Notes: generated from the letters alone by a model not told the origin. DNA of 64,000 bases from Echinicola soli (GCF_006575665.1 NZ_CP041253.1:5211501-5275500), one strand, 5' to 3'. Numbered from the stretch's first letter, positions 8,118 through 17,801 are shown. Numbers and translations: made by a program.

Positions 8118-11100
8118 TTAAAAGGTTAGGTTAACTCCAAAAGAAATATTCCTTGCCAGTGGGTAGGTTCCTGACTCCACGCCATTGTTGGTAGCGTTAT
8201 CGCCGGCTCCGTTACCCTGTGGATTTCCAAAACCGCCAAACTTGCTGAAAGTATGCAGGTTCTGGCCAGTCACATACAGGCGCAGTTGCTGCACTTGAAT
8301 TTTATCCAGCAGTACCGGTGGCAGCTGATACCCAAGCGTGACATTGCGGACACGCAGGAAACTTCCATTTTCAAGGTATCGTGTACTCGGAGCAATATTG
8401 GAGGACAGATTGGTTGTTCCGGCCCGATGGTACCTCCCGTTACCGGGATCGGACTCAGAGCGCCAGCGTCCCATTGATTCTTTTGATCCATTCTCCAACC
8501 ATCGGCTTAAGCTGAGAGCAAGCTCCTGGCTCCTGTACACTTCGGCACCGTGACTACCGTCGATCAAAATGGTTAGATCAAGATTTTTATAGGAAAACGT
8601 ATTGGTGAGCCCATAAACAAAATCCGGTTGATAATTACCTGCCCTTACCTGATCATTCGCATTGATTACACCATCCGGCACTCCTTCAGGGCCTGATACG
8701 TCCCTATACCTTAAATCGCCAATCCCCTGGGAGCCGAGCTTGGGGTAATTGACCACATCTTCTGCATTGTTAAAGGTCCCTTCGACAATGTACATGTACA
8801 GATCGCCCATGGGCCTACCCACATAGTTGCGTACCACCCCTTGGTTGCTTAGCTGGGTCTGGCCACTTGTCAGGCTTACGATCTTGTTGCGGTTGAAGGA
8901 GATATTGAAGGCGGTGTTCCATTTAAATTCCGATGCGATATTGACCGTGTTCATGGCAAACTCCCATCCCCTATTCCGGACATTGCCGACATTTTGGATA
9001 ACCGAGGTAGCCTTTCCGTTAATAGAGGGCAAATCCGCATTGAGAATAAGGTTACTGTTACGGTTATAAAAGTCCACTACTAAGCTGACACGGTCTTTGA
9101 ACAAGCCTACTTCGATGCCTGCATCAAACTGGCGGTTCTTCTCCCAACCTAGCTGGTTATTGGAAAATCCCCCAGGTCGGTAGGCTACCACCTGGGCATC
9201 GGTGGTCCCAAACACATAATATTCGCGTTGCAGCGTGGTTATCCAGGGATAGTATCCTCCCAGCTGATCATTGCCCGTTTCCCCATAGCTACTTCTTACT
9301 TTTAGCATGGACAGGGAGGAAAGCGACTCCATGAATGGCTCATCACTGATATTCCATCCAGCAGAAACCGAAGGGAATACACCTGTTCGGTTTTCTGGTC
9401 CGAAACGGCTGGATCTATCCCTTCGGAGCGATGCGGAAAACAGGTATTTATTATTATAGTTATAGTTGACCCTTCCGAAGATTGCATCGAACACGTACTC
9501 CCTGCGTTGGGAGGTCCCTTGAGTAAGCACTGCTCCCTGGACGTTCTTGACATTGGAATTTACAAAGGCTACCGGATTATCCTTATCGGTGCGAGGTTCC
9601 AGGGATACAAAAAAATCGCTCTGACGCGCCGCATCGAAACCGAGCAGGGCTGTTAAATGGTGGCTGTTGCCCAGGTCAAAATCATAGGTTGCCGTATTTG
9701 ACCAATACCAATTTGTATTGGTGGTGTTTTGTCTTCGCGCCCTGATCTGTGCAAGGTTTGGCGTTGAGATATTTCCCGTATTGCCATTCCCCCTGGCCAG
9801 GAAAGGTTCTACGTACCACTCTTCCTTTTCAGCGGTTATTCCGAGGTTAAAGGTCGATTTCATGGTAAGGCCTGTAATAGGTGTATATTCGAGGAACGCA
9901 TTCCCTGACTGCCTGAAGGTATAAAAATAGTCCTTATTGGCATCCAGCTTCACTAGTGGATTGGACAGTTCATCGTTGAAAATGGTCTTCATTTCCGGAT
10001 CTTGGGTGATCACAAAGTAATCACCGTTCTCCTGCCACACCGGAAGTATGGGCGGCATCGTCAGTGCCTCTGCCAGTATACCGTCCACCCCTGTCGAGGT
10101 ATTTCCTCCAGTAGTCTGCTGTGTGCGCCTCTGGGTAAAGGAAGGTTGCAGATTTACTCCTACCCGCAATTTATTGGTAATATCCGCATCAAAGCTGGCC
10201 CGAAGGCTATAACGTTTCATAAAAGTATTTTCAATGATCCCCTGCTGATCGGTATAAGCAGCCGACACGGCGAACCGCATCTTATCGGTACCACCACTTG
10301 CTCCAAGTTGGTAGTTCTGGAAAGGTGCCGTACGGAAGATCACATCCTGCCAATCGGTATTGGCCCATCGCTCCGGGGAATTCAGGAATTCAGGAATTTC
10401 CCGCCCCTGGTAGGTAAGGCCTTCCTTGGCCATCTCTACAAATTCCTGGGCATTCATCAGCTCATACTTCTGCATGACATTTTCAAAGCCAATTGCACCG
10501 TCAAAGGTAAATCTTGTTTTACCGCTTTTTCCCTTTTTGGTTGTCACAATGATAACTCCGTTACCTGCCCTAGACCCATAAATAGCTGCCGCTGCCGCAT
10601 CTTTGAGGATGTCCATACTTTCAATATCCCGTGGAGCAATGGCATTGATCAGGTTGGCATCATTGGTTGGATATCCATCGATCACATATAAAGGGCCATT
10701 GCCACTGGTGATGGAACCATTACCACGGATCCTTACCACTGGTGCTTCGCCAGGCGCTCCGTTGGTCTGCTGTAACTGAACTCCTGAAACCTGCCCTACC
10801 AACGCCTGGGTGGGGTTGGTCACTGGAAGATCGGCCATACTTTCTCCCGTTACTGTAGCGATAGCCGTAGCAATATTATGTTTGCTTTGGGTTCCGTATC
10901 CCACGACCACCACTTCTTCCAATGCCTTCATGTCAGGGACTAATGACACATCTATGACAGTTTGATGGGCTACTTCAATCGATTGTTTTTCATAACCAAT
11001 AAAGCTAAAAATAAGTATATCTCCATCTTCTGCATTAATAGTATAACTACCTTCTATATCGGTAACGGTTCCTTTGGTGGTACCTTTGACCTGGATTGTC

Positions 11101-11555
11101 GCCCCGGGTATGGGCTGCCCATTTTCATCGGTTACCGTACCGGATACATCTATGACGCTTGTTTTCTGAGGTAAAGCTGTTTCATCCTTTTCTTGTGGTT
11201 CAATTTTTCTGATTATTATGGTCTTATCATATACATCGTAGGTGAACTGATAAGGGACCAATACCTGGTCGAGGACCTTTTCAATATTAGCCTTATTAAC
11301 ATTGATGCTGACAGTGGGAATCTCCTTGATTAAGTCCGAGCGGTAAAGAAAGTTAAAGTCGCTTTGGTCTTTAATCGCTTCAAACACCTGTTCTATAGAG
11401 GCTTGATGTAAATTCAGTGCGAGTTTGGTATTTTGGGAATAAGCACTTGCTGAAACGTTCATCACGGCCACCAAAATAAGGATTATGGTGAGTTTCATGG
11501 TCAATAGCATTTTACCCTTAATGCATAAGGGTAGGTTACTGGGTTTTTTTTTCAT
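8118..11555 (-). CDS. SusC/RagA TonB-dependent oligosaccharide transporter with STN domain (PUL 1)
   Basis: A 1145-residue outer membrane protein. After the signal peptide (to about residue 40) comes an STN secretin/TonB N-terminal domain (about 44-117), then a carboxypeptidase-regulatory-like domain (about 135-210), the motif EEVVVVGYGTQ (213-223), a plug domain (about 226-340) and a long beta-barrel ending in FGVNLTF. The STN domain marks a signalling transporter that contacts the periplasmic part of a FecR anti-sigma factor, and the FecR and sigma genes lie just upstream. Import is expected to need TonB energy and the SusD lid encoded next. The first ATG was chosen since SusC proteins often carry a short basic stretch before the signal helix. 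Confidence 0.95.
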   Translation of the reverse strand: MKKKPSNLPLCIKGKMLLTMKLTIILILVAVMNVSASAYSQNTKLALNLHQASIEQVFEAIKDQSDFNFLYRSDLIKEIPTVSINVNKANIEKVLDQVLVPYQFTYDVYDKTIIIRKIEPQEKDETALPQKTSVIDVSGTVTDENGQPIPGATIQVKGTTKGTVTDIEGSYTINAEDGDILIFSFIGYEKQSIEVAHQTVIDVSLVPDMKALEEVVVVGYGTQSKHNIATAIATVTGESMADLPVTNPTQALVGQVSGVQLQQTNGAPGEAPVVRIRGNGSITSGNGPLYVIDGYPTNDANLINAIAPRDIESMDILKDAAAAAIYGSRAGNGVIIVTTKKGKSGKTRFTFDGAIGFENVMQKYELMNAQEFVEMAKEGLTYQGREIPEFLNSPERWANTDWQDVIFRTAPFQNYQLGASGGTDKMRFAVSAAYTDQQGIIENTFMKRYSLRASFDADITNKLRVGVNLQPSFTQRRTQQTTGGNTSTGVDGILAEALTMPPILPVWQENGDYFVITQDPEMKTIFNDELSNPLVKLDANKDYFYTFRQSGNAFLEYTPITGLTMKSTFNLGITAEKEEWYVEPFLARGNGNTGNISTPNLAQIRARRQNTTNTNWYWSNTATYDFDLGNSHHLTALLGFDAARQSDFFVSLEPRTDKDNPVAFVNSNVKNVQGAVLTQGTSQRREYVFDAIFGRVNYNYNNKYLFSASLRRDRSSRFGPENRTGVFPSVSAGWNISDEPFMESLSSLSMLKVRSSYGETGNDQLGGYYPWITTLQREYYVFGTTDAQVVAYRPGGFSNNQLGWEKNRQFDAGIEVGLFKDRVSLVVDFYNRNSNLILNADLPSINGKATSVIQNVGNVRNRGWEFAMNTVNIASEFKWNTAFNISFNRNKIVSLTSGQTQLSNQGVVRNYVGRPMGDLYMYIVEGTFNNAEDVVNYPKLGSQGIGDLRYRDVSGPEGVPDGVINANDQVRAGNYQPDFVYGLTNTFSYKNLDLTILIDGSHGAEVYRSQELALSLSRWLENGSKESMGRWRSESDPGNGRYHRAGTTNLSSNIAPSTRYLENGSFLRVRNVTLGYQLPPVLLDKIQVQQLRLYVTGQNLHTFSKFGGFGNPQGNGAGDNATNNGVESGTYPLARNISFGVNLTF

Positions 11556-11604
11556 AATTTTAAATTGCTTAAGTAAAACATTAAGATGAATTCGATATGT
11601 TTTC

Positions 11605-11635
11605 AGGAGGATGCTACCAACATCCTCCTTTTTTT
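11605..11635 (+). terminator. Hairpin plus T-run facing against the operon, fecR-susC junction of PUL 1
   Basis: Perfect 9-base arms AGGAGGATG and CATCCTCCT with a 7-base loop (11605-11629) are followed on the plus strand by a run of T (11630-11635) that reaches into the fecR stop codon. This is an intrinsic terminator in the plus direction, while all genes here run minus. In the minus direction it is a stem-loop without U-tract, just after fecR. It could stop antisense transcription or act as an mRNA processing or stability element. The same arrangement is found at 27511-27548. Confidence 0.55.
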
Positions 11636-12791
11636 ATTCTATGATGATTGTCCTCCTTTCTATTCTAAATTGTACATCTCTGGTTTTCTCCAATAGGATC
11701 AGAACATCCTCCAAGTCTTTATATTTCCTGATCTCACCGGTAAAGGGAAGCTCGCTGGCTTCAATATTTTTAAATTGCACATCAACCTCATACCACCTAG
11801 ATATTTCATCCATGATCGCTTTGAGTGGTTTATCATGAAAGTAGAACCAACCATCTTTCCAGGAGATGTACTCCCGTACATCCACTGTTCTTTGGTCGAT
11901 GGTATTGTGGCCTCTGGTCAACACGCTTTGTTGGTTGGGCGAAAGGATTTGATTTTCATGAGGATTATTTTCTAAAAAGACCTTCACCCTTCCCTCCACA
12001 AGGGTGGTATAGATGGCGGGCACCTCTTGATAGGAAGAAATATTGAAGGCGGTGCCCAATACTTCTACGACCTGGTCTTCGGTATGGACCTTAAACGGTT
12101 TTTCTTCATTTCTTGCTACTTCAAAGTAAGCTTCTCCGGTCAGCTCCACCCTTCTTTCACTACCGCTAAAGGCGGTGGGATATTTCAATGTAGAACCCGC
12201 ATTTAACCATATTTTGGTACCATCGGTCAGGGTCAGGTTGAACTGCCCTCCCAAGGGAATGACAAGGGTATTATATTTTACCTGCCCCCCTGCAGGTTTC
12301 CCCTGGTTGTATTTAAGGGATTTTCCCTGACTGACAATCTGGCTTCCCCCTTCATTCAACCTGAGCGCCTTTCCTGAAGACAGGTCATAGGAAGTTCCAT
12401 CGTCCATTAGAAGGATGGCTTTTTCTGTTCCCGGTTGAATGGATGTTACCCGCTGCCTGGGAGACGAAGTGTCGAATATCAATGATTTTAGCACAGCCAT
12501 GGCCAAGCCCATCAGAACAATTACTGCAGCAAATTTTCTGATATTCCATTTCCTTGGTTTTACCCTCTGCAATCGTTCATCAATGTTTCGAAAGTCCTTT
12601 TCTGTTATAACAGCCTGATCGCCAAACTGCGATCCTGCTTTGTAAAACTTTTTTGCACGGTCAAAATACGCCTGGTGTTCATTACTTTCGGCCAACCAAT
12701 CTTGAAGCTGCTGTTCTTCTTGCTCGCTTAAAGAAGCGTGCAGCTTTTTCCATATAATAGAAAAATCAATATTTACAGAATTTTCACTCAC
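11634..12791 (-). CDS. FecR-family anti-sigma factor (PUL 1)
   Basis: A 385-residue inner membrane protein: an N-terminal cytoplasmic sigma-binding region (about 1-80), one membrane helix (about 86-105), a FecR beta-domain (about 170-265, with the motif LTDGTKIWLNAGSTLKYP and then RRVELTGEAYFEV) and a C-terminal STN-like DUF4974 domain (about 310-385). It should hold the sigma factor of 12854-13405 inactive until the STN domain of SusC signals substrate binding. The gene lies 62 bases after the sigma gene and 78 bases before susC, with a stem-loop in the second gap. Confidence 0.93.
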   Translation of the reverse strand: MSENSVNIDFSIIWKKLHASLSEQEEQQLQDWLAESNEHQAYFDRAKKFYKAGSQFGDQAVITEKDFRNIDERLQRVKPRKWNIRKFAAVIVLMGLAMAVLKSLIFDTSSPRQRVTSIQPGTEKAILLMDDGTSYDLSSGKALRLNEGGSQIVSQGKSLKYNQGKPAGGQVKYNTLVIPLGGQFNLTLTDGTKIWLNAGSTLKYPTAFSGSERRVELTGEAYFEVARNEEKPFKVHTEDQVVEVLGTAFNISSYQEVPAIYTTLVEGRVKVFLENNPHENQILSPNQQSVLTRGHNTIDQRTVDVREYISWKDGWFYFHDKPLKAIMDEISRWYEVDVQFKNIEASELPFTGEIRKYKDLEDVLILLEKTRDVQFRIERRTIIIE

Positions 12792-12853
12792 CTGTTATTG
12801 TTTTTACCCCTATGACCCATAGCATTAAGGAATGGGTGACAAATAAAAAGTCT

Positions 12854-13405
12854 TTATAGAAAAAAATTCAGATCAAGAGTCCTAACCAGTGCCTTCCTTA
12901 GTTTTCCTTTGGCCCTCAACAGTTGGGTTTTGATGGTATTTTCAGAAATATCGAGCTGGGCGGCAATGTCTCGTAGTGTTTTTTCCTCCAAGTATTTGAG
13001 CTTAAAAATTTCTGCCATTTTCGGAGGTAGCTCATCAATGGCGCTTTCTATTTTTTGGGTGATTTCAGTATCCTCCCAACCCGCCTGGGAATCATTTAAA
13101 CTTGCCTCAATATATAACAAATGGTGCTTATCCTGGATGTTAAGATTTCTGATGTGATTTAAGCATCTATTTCTGACAGCCTTATACAGGTACGACTTTA
13201 GTGAAACAGTAATTGTCAAATATTCCGCTTGTTCCCAAATATGGATAAAAATATTCTGTACAATGTCTTGGCATACTTCAGGTTCAAATACAAAGCCTTC
13301 AGCGAACTTTACTAAACCGGGATAATAATCATGAAAGAGTACTTCAAAAACCTCTTTGTTCCGTTTTTGAATTTCCCTTATCAATAATTTATCTTCGATT
13401 CTCAC
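12854..13405 (-). CDS. ECF RNA polymerase sigma factor (PUL 1)
   Basis: A 183-residue sigma-70 family protein of the Bacteroidota ECF type. Region 2 includes FEVLFHDYYPGLVKFAEGF and the helix following QDIVQNIFIHIWE; region 4 has the helix-turn-helix TLRDIAAQLDISENTIKTQL. It is the first gene of PUL 1 and precedes its anti-sigma partner FecR. It is expected to direct transcription of the locus once FecR releases it, and probably its own gene too. No convincing -33/-7 pair was found upstream, as would be expected if the promoter is read by the ECF factor itself. Confidence 0.93.
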   Translation of the reverse strand: MRIEDKLLIREIQKRNKEVFEVLFHDYYPGLVKFAEGFVFEPEVCQDIVQNIFIHIWEQAEYLTITVSLKSYLYKAVRNRCLNHIRNLNIQDKHHLLYIEASLNDSQAGWEDTEITQKIESAIDELPPKMAEIFKLKYLEEKTLRDIAAQLDISENTIKTQLLRAKGKLRKALVRTLDLNFFL

Positions 13406-14141
13406 TTGGTCTTCTTATATGTCAAATGCAGGTAGTTTCTTTTCGTTCATTGAACTGCGTAAGACTTTAAGTAAAGAGAGGTAATAAATCCACCCTGTAC
13501 AACGGTATTTTATCAAGTTGGCCAATTCAAAGACTCTACCATCCGGTAATATTTAAAATATTAATTATAAAACTGTTATGATGTATCCAGATACTTTTTT
13601 TTAGAGTAGTGATTTCAATAAAAGGGCTCGAGCTCCGCCATTTTTACTGAAATGCACCATAACCCATTCAATGTAGGAAGCAATAAGTGTTGATTACCTG
13701 GTGTTGAAAACAAAAAATCAGGACCAGGCTACTTACCGCCCCTTAAAAATGATTCCAAAAGACCGATGGCTTAAAAGCTCTATCTGAGATACCTAAGCTT
13801 GTCTTTTATTGATTCGAACACAGCCCCGCTTCTCAGCAAATATTATCCAGCATTTCCCTCAGGAAAGCTTTCATATTGGTTCTGTCGGTGGTAAAAAGAT
13901 GAAGCCCGTAGAAAACAGCAAGCCGGTTTGCTTTTTGGAAACATAGCCTATTTCACCATATCATTTTATACTTTATGCCATCTTTATAAAGTTGCAATAG
14001 CGGAAAGTACTTCCTTTCCGCTATTGCTGACAGAGATGCCTTTTCAGGAACGGCAAACTGGATACCAATGAAAAATCTCTACGCCGTTTAATCTCCAGTG
14101 ACCATTTTTAACTGGCCATATCTCCACAAACCGCTCGGGTA
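13406..14141. other. Intergenic region between PUL 1 and PUL 2
   Basis: About 736 bases without a complete gene. The part next to 13405 should carry the promoter of the PUL 1 sigma gene. A stem-loop at 13994-14027 lies after the last gene of PUL 2. On the minus strand a 39-codon stretch between stops (13833-13952) encodes a protein-like string containing FYGLHLFTTDRTNMKAFLRE, with no obvious start; it might be the tail of a lost gene, and no family was recognised. Nothing else could be supported. Confidence 0.5.
13994..14027 (-). terminator. Strong 14-bp stem-loop after PUL 2
   Basis: Perfect arms GCAATAGCGGAAAG (13994-14007) and CTTTCCGCTATTGC (14014-14027) with a six-base loop lie about 115 bases after the stop of the last PUL 2 gene. 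There is no long T-run after it on the minus strand, so it may end transcription or protect the 3' end of the long mRNA. Confidence 0.5.
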
Positions 14142-15800
14142 TCATTTGGGCATGTCCAAGTCCAGCACCATGCCCCTTTCCAACAATTTGGGGCGTAATG
14201 TCTGGTAATTTACTTCCTGTACACCAGTATCCCGGTCAATGGCCAGCACAGCGGTGGCCGCTGCAGCTTGTCCCAAAATCATGAATACCGGCTCCATTCG
14301 CACTGAACCATAAGCCGAATGGGAGGCCGAAACACATACGGGCACCAGCAGATTAATACATTCCTGGCGCCTGGGTAAAATTGAACCAAGGGAAATCTGG
14401 TATGGTTCAGGAGGATGTATGCCGATATCCCCTTCATTCTGTACTGCGCCATCTTCGGTAACATAACGCTGGACGTTGTGCGAGTCGATGCTGTATGACC
14501 CCATACCTATGGGATGCTCCACGGCACGTTTGCCCAGCACCTCCAACTCGGTCAGCACACCTTCTCCGAGCATCCTTCTTGCTTCCCGGATATAGAGCTG
14601 ATGCGGCCAATGTCCGTTATCGGTAAATTCATCCCTTGCCAAGCCCCATTCCTGCATTTGTTTTCTCACCTGCTCAGGAACCTCAGGATCATGGGCAACA
14701 AAATAGAGCAATCCTTTTTGATATTGTTCATGTGCCTTGATGATGGCCTTCCGCTCCTGGTAGGAAGCTTCCGGGTAAGCATAGTTCTCCCCGATAAAGT
14801 CCATGCTAAACGGGCCATGGTTATTGGTGTCGGTCTTTTTGTTGGGGATGGCATCATATTTTTGGAACCATTCGTTCCATCCGCTTTCAAAGACCCTGGC
14901 CAGCAGTTGGTAATCGGCGGGGTCATAACCTTCCGGTTTTTCGAAAGCTATCCGGTTATCGGGATGGTTGCTCATGCAAAGCCTGAAGCAATATGCCTGT
15001 ATCTTATTATCTCCCTGCCCGTTGGTCCCCGGGGGTTCTTCCGAAATAAACGGCAACAGCCCGCTGGTGGGATCACCTTTGACCACATAGGGATCTATAG
15101 GCGCCTTAAAATGGTGGCCATGGTGAAAAGCCTCTTTCTGAATACCGTTCCAGTTTTCCCCATAAGTGGTAGTTGCCTCCCTGCCCACATGATAGGATAC
15201 CCCGGCTGCAGCCATCAGGTCACCTTCGTAGGTTGCATCTATAAAGACTTTCCCCTGAAAGGTGTTTCCTGATAGCGTTTGTATTTCCCTGATTTCTCCA
15301 CCAACCATACCGACACCCTGTTTTCGGTCCAGCCATTGGTCTCGAAAAACACGGATCCCATTTTCGGCAATAAAGCCTTCAAAAACCTGTTCGGCAACAT
15401 GTGGCTCGAAAATCCACATGGTCCTGTTTTCTCCATCCATTGCCACTGTCCCCTGTCCCCTGTTGCCATACTCCGCTGCCCGCTGCCATTTCCAGGCGGT
15501 ATCCTGCTGGTAATGAAGGTACACCCGATGGTAAAACTCCCTTGCCAGCCCACCAATGGCTTCCTTGTTTCCCGTATCGGTAAATCCCAGGCCTCCAGAG
15601 GACAAGCCTCCCAAATGCCTGTCAGGAGAAACCATAATGACCGACTTTCCTGACCGGGAGGCTTCCACTGCTGCGGTGACAGCTGCAGAAGTTCCGCCAT
15701 AGATGATGATGTCGGCCTTAAATGTGCGGGTACTCCTTTCGTCCTTCTTATGCTGGAAGGAAACCAGGGTAATGGCCATGGCTAGCAGTAAATATCTCAT
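14142..15800 (-). CDS. Secreted FAD-dependent oxidoreductase (PUL 2)
   Basis: A 552-residue protein with a short hydrophobic N-terminus (signal peptide, about 1-16). The dinucleotide-binding strand-turn-helix ADIIIYGGTSAAVTAAVEAS starts near residue 30, followed by the family motif HLGGLSSGGLGFTDTGN and later by IDATYEGDLMAAAGVSY, all typical of the FAD_oxidored family often linked to PULs. The C-terminal motif GQAAAATAVLA closes the FAD site. The electron acceptor and the sugar or aglycone substrate are unknown. It is the last gene of PUL 2, 28 bases after GH97, so it probably oxidises a product or substituent released by the secreted enzymes. Confidence in the fold is high and in the role low. 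Confidence 0.85.
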   Translation of the reverse strand: MRYLLLAMAITLVSFQHKKDERSTRTFKADIIIYGGTSAAVTAAVEASRSGKSVIMVSPDRHLGGLSSGGLGFTDTGNKEAIGGLAREFYHRVYLHYQQDTAWKWQRAAEYGNRGQGTVAMDGENRTMWIFEPHVAEQVFEGFIAENGIRVFRDQWLDRKQGVGMVGGEIREIQTLSGNTFQGKVFIDATYEGDLMAAAGVSYHVGREATTTYGENWNGIQKEAFHHGHHFKAPIDPYVVKGDPTSGLLPFISEEPPGTNGQGDNKIQAYCFRLCMSNHPDNRIAFEKPEGYDPADYQLLARVFESGWNEWFQKYDAIPNKKTDTNNHGPFSMDFIGENYAYPEASYQERKAIIKAHEQYQKGLLYFVAHDPEVPEQVRKQMQEWGLARDEFTDNGHWPHQLYIREARRMLGEGVLTELEVLGKRAVEHPIGMGSYSIDSHNVQRYVTEDGAVQNEGDIGIHPPEPYQISLGSILPRRQECINLLVPVCVSASHSAYGSVRMEPVFMILGQAAAATAVLAIDRDTGVQEVNYQTLRPKLLERGMVLDLDMPK

Positions 15801-15828
15801 GGGATGAACGGTATTTTATGGTTATCTA

Positions 15829-17772
15829 TTATTTTCCTGAAATCCTGGCGACCCATCCCCCGCCTTTGCTCATTTTTATCGTGGAAACGGTCTGGTTGTT
15901 TACGGTGACTTTTTCCTGGGCAAAATCCTTGGCATTCCTGTCCGCATTGATCCCGTCTTTCCATACTTCCATGGTATAGCTGCCTTCAGGGAGAAATGAA
16001 AAATTGATCTCCAACTCCCGTGGGCTGCTGTCGGTCATGGCACCAATATACCAATCCCCGTTGGGTGCCTTCCTGGCCAGGGCAACATAATCTCCGATTT
16101 TTGCCTGTAAAGGGATGGTCTCTGCCCACTCCACCGGTACTGTGGACAGGAATTCCATCGCTTCGGGTTCCTGGTAATAATGGGTAGGGATGTCGCATAA
16201 CATTTGCAACGGACTTTCAAAAACCACATACATCGCCAGTTGGTTGCACCGTGTCCCCAGTGTCATGGGTTCGGCCGGCACTCCCTTGAACGCCTCCTTA
16301 TGGACATTCCTCATGCCTCCGGGGGTAAAGTCCATGGGACCGGCTGCCATCCTGGTAAAGGGCAGGGTTGTGGTATGGTCCGGGGTAATCGATCCTGCAA
16401 ACTTACTGATTTCATTGCCAAGTACCCCTTCCGAGGTCAACACATTTGGATAGGTCCGGAGCCAGCCAGTAGGTTTATAGGCCCCATGAAAATCCACCAG
16501 CATCTTCCGCTTCGCCGCCGCCCTGGAAACTTTCTCATAATAGTTGACCATATCCTGGTCATCCCGCTGCATGAAATCAACTTTTATACCTTTAATTCCC
16601 CATTGGGAAAATTTGTCCAACGCCATGTCCAGTTGCTTGTCCAATACCAACCAGGAAGCCCAGAGGATAAGCCCTACGCCCTTTTCCTGCGCGTAGCTGG
16701 TTAAAACTTCCATATCCATTTCAGAAGAAACGTCCATCAGGTCCCTTGTATCGCACCATCCTTCATCAAAAAGGACATATTCAATGCCATGTTCAGCAGC
16801 AAAATCAATATAATACTTATAGGTCTCCGTGTTTATTCCGGCCCTAAACGGCACTTCATATACGTTGTTGTAATGCCACCAGTCCCACTGCACCTTACCG
16901 GGCTTCACCCAGCTGAAGTCCCCTTCTGATGGCCTGGCAAGCTGGTAGACCAGTTGATTGGTCAACAGCTCCTTGTCCTCTCTGGCAATCATCAGAATTC
17001 TCCAGGGAAAATCCTTCTTTCCCTCTATTTTCGCAATATAATCGGCGCGCTCAATGACCTTTTCATCCCGGTCACTGGTCACCTTTTTCTCTTTTGGATA
17101 ATGGGGAAACACCCCTTGTACTCCTTGCTCGCTCCCTTTAATCCACATGCCTGCATAATCAAACAGGTCGGACTCTGTCAGCAGCACCTTGGTTCCCTTC
17201 ACTTCGAAAAGTGCCGGTAAACTTGCCAACTTCTCCCCATTGATTTCTGTCAGGTCATAATGCTTATAGGCTCGTTCGTTATGGGAGAAAAAACCGCTCT
17301 CTTCCGGATACCAGGCCTTTCCATCCTTTCCCAAATTCACTTCGGCCTTTTCCTCTATTACCTTATACTCCCCTTTTAGGCTACTGGTCCATCTCCATGC
17401 CGCCCCATTATCGTAGAGACGACATTGGAGTGACATGCCGTTTTTAAACCTTAGGTGCAAAGCGTTATAGTGATCGGTTATCTCACGGCTCTTTTGCCAA
17501 ACCACTGGAGAAAGTTGCCGGTTCACCGTATAGGCATCCTTCTTTCCCACTTTCCATACACGGCTGTCTTTTTGGTCGGTGATCAGTTCAATTGCGGAAT
17601 TCTCCACCACTTTCTGCCCATCCACGGTCAATGCATAGCTGATCTCATCGCCAACGGTCAGTTGTAAAACCATCGACCGGTCCGGAGACCGGAGTTGGTA
17701 GGATTGCTGCGCCAGCGTGGCGGCAAATGTCCACATACCCAGACATAAAGTCAAAATTACTGTTTTCCTCAT
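15829..17772 (-). CDS. GH97 glycoside hydrolase, probably retaining alpha-galactosidase type
   Basis: A 647-residue protein with a signal peptide (about 1-21). The N-terminal beta-sandwich (SPDRSMVLQLTVGDEISYAL) is followed by a TIM barrel with VQWDWWHYNNVY and FDEGWCDTRDLMD, then the beta-sandwich end. The motif GIKVDFMQRDDQ puts an Asp at about 399, where retaining GH97 alpha-galactosidases have their nucleophile; inverting SusB-like alpha-glucosidases use Glu residues instead. Glu 448 in TSEGVLG is a nearby acidic candidate, not assigned. GH97 enzymes need calcium and work in the periplasm. The gene lies between the SGNH hydrolase and the FAD enzyme with short gaps, so it belongs to the PUL 2 operon and suggests alpha-galactose or a similar side chain. 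Confidence 0.88.
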   Translation of the reverse strand: MRKTVILTLCLGMWTFAATLAQQSYQLRSPDRSMVLQLTVGDEISYALTVDGQKVVENSAIELITDQKDSRVWKVGKKDAYTVNRQLSPVVWQKSREITDHYNALHLRFKNGMSLQCRLYDNGAAWRWTSSLKGEYKVIEEKAEVNLGKDGKAWYPEESGFFSHNERAYKHYDLTEINGEKLASLPALFEVKGTKVLLTESDLFDYAGMWIKGSEQGVQGVFPHYPKEKKVTSDRDEKVIERADYIAKIEGKKDFPWRILMIAREDKELLTNQLVYQLARPSEGDFSWVKPGKVQWDWWHYNNVYEVPFRAGINTETYKYYIDFAAEHGIEYVLFDEGWCDTRDLMDVSSEMDMEVLTSYAQEKGVGLILWASWLVLDKQLDMALDKFSQWGIKGIKVDFMQRDDQDMVNYYEKVSRAAAKRKMLVDFHGAYKPTGWLRTYPNVLTSEGVLGNEISKFAGSITPDHTTTLPFTRMAAGPMDFTPGGMRNVHKEAFKGVPAEPMTLGTRCNQLAMYVVFESPLQMLCDIPTHYYQEPEAMEFLSTVPVEWAETIPLQAKIGDYVALARKAPNGDWYIGAMTDSSPRELEINFSFLPEGSYTMEVWKDGINADRNAKDFAQEKVTVNNQTVSTIKMSKGGGWVARISGK

Positions 17773-17801
17773 TTCTTGTTATTGTTTTAATCCGGGGAAG
17801 C

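Noticed and set aside
10002-10691. 229-codon plus-strand ORF inside susC
   Set aside because: It lies fully opposite a strongly supported susC gene and its product shows no domain; it is a mirror of susC coding bias.
13800-13850. tRNA 3' half, because of a GTTCGAATC-like string on the minus strand
   Set aside because: The bases on both sides do not form a T-stem, and no acceptor stem or anticodon arm can be built.
14514-15272. 252-codon plus-strand ORF opposite the FAD oxidoreductase gene
   Set aside because: Antisense shadow of a conserved gene, with no recognisable features.
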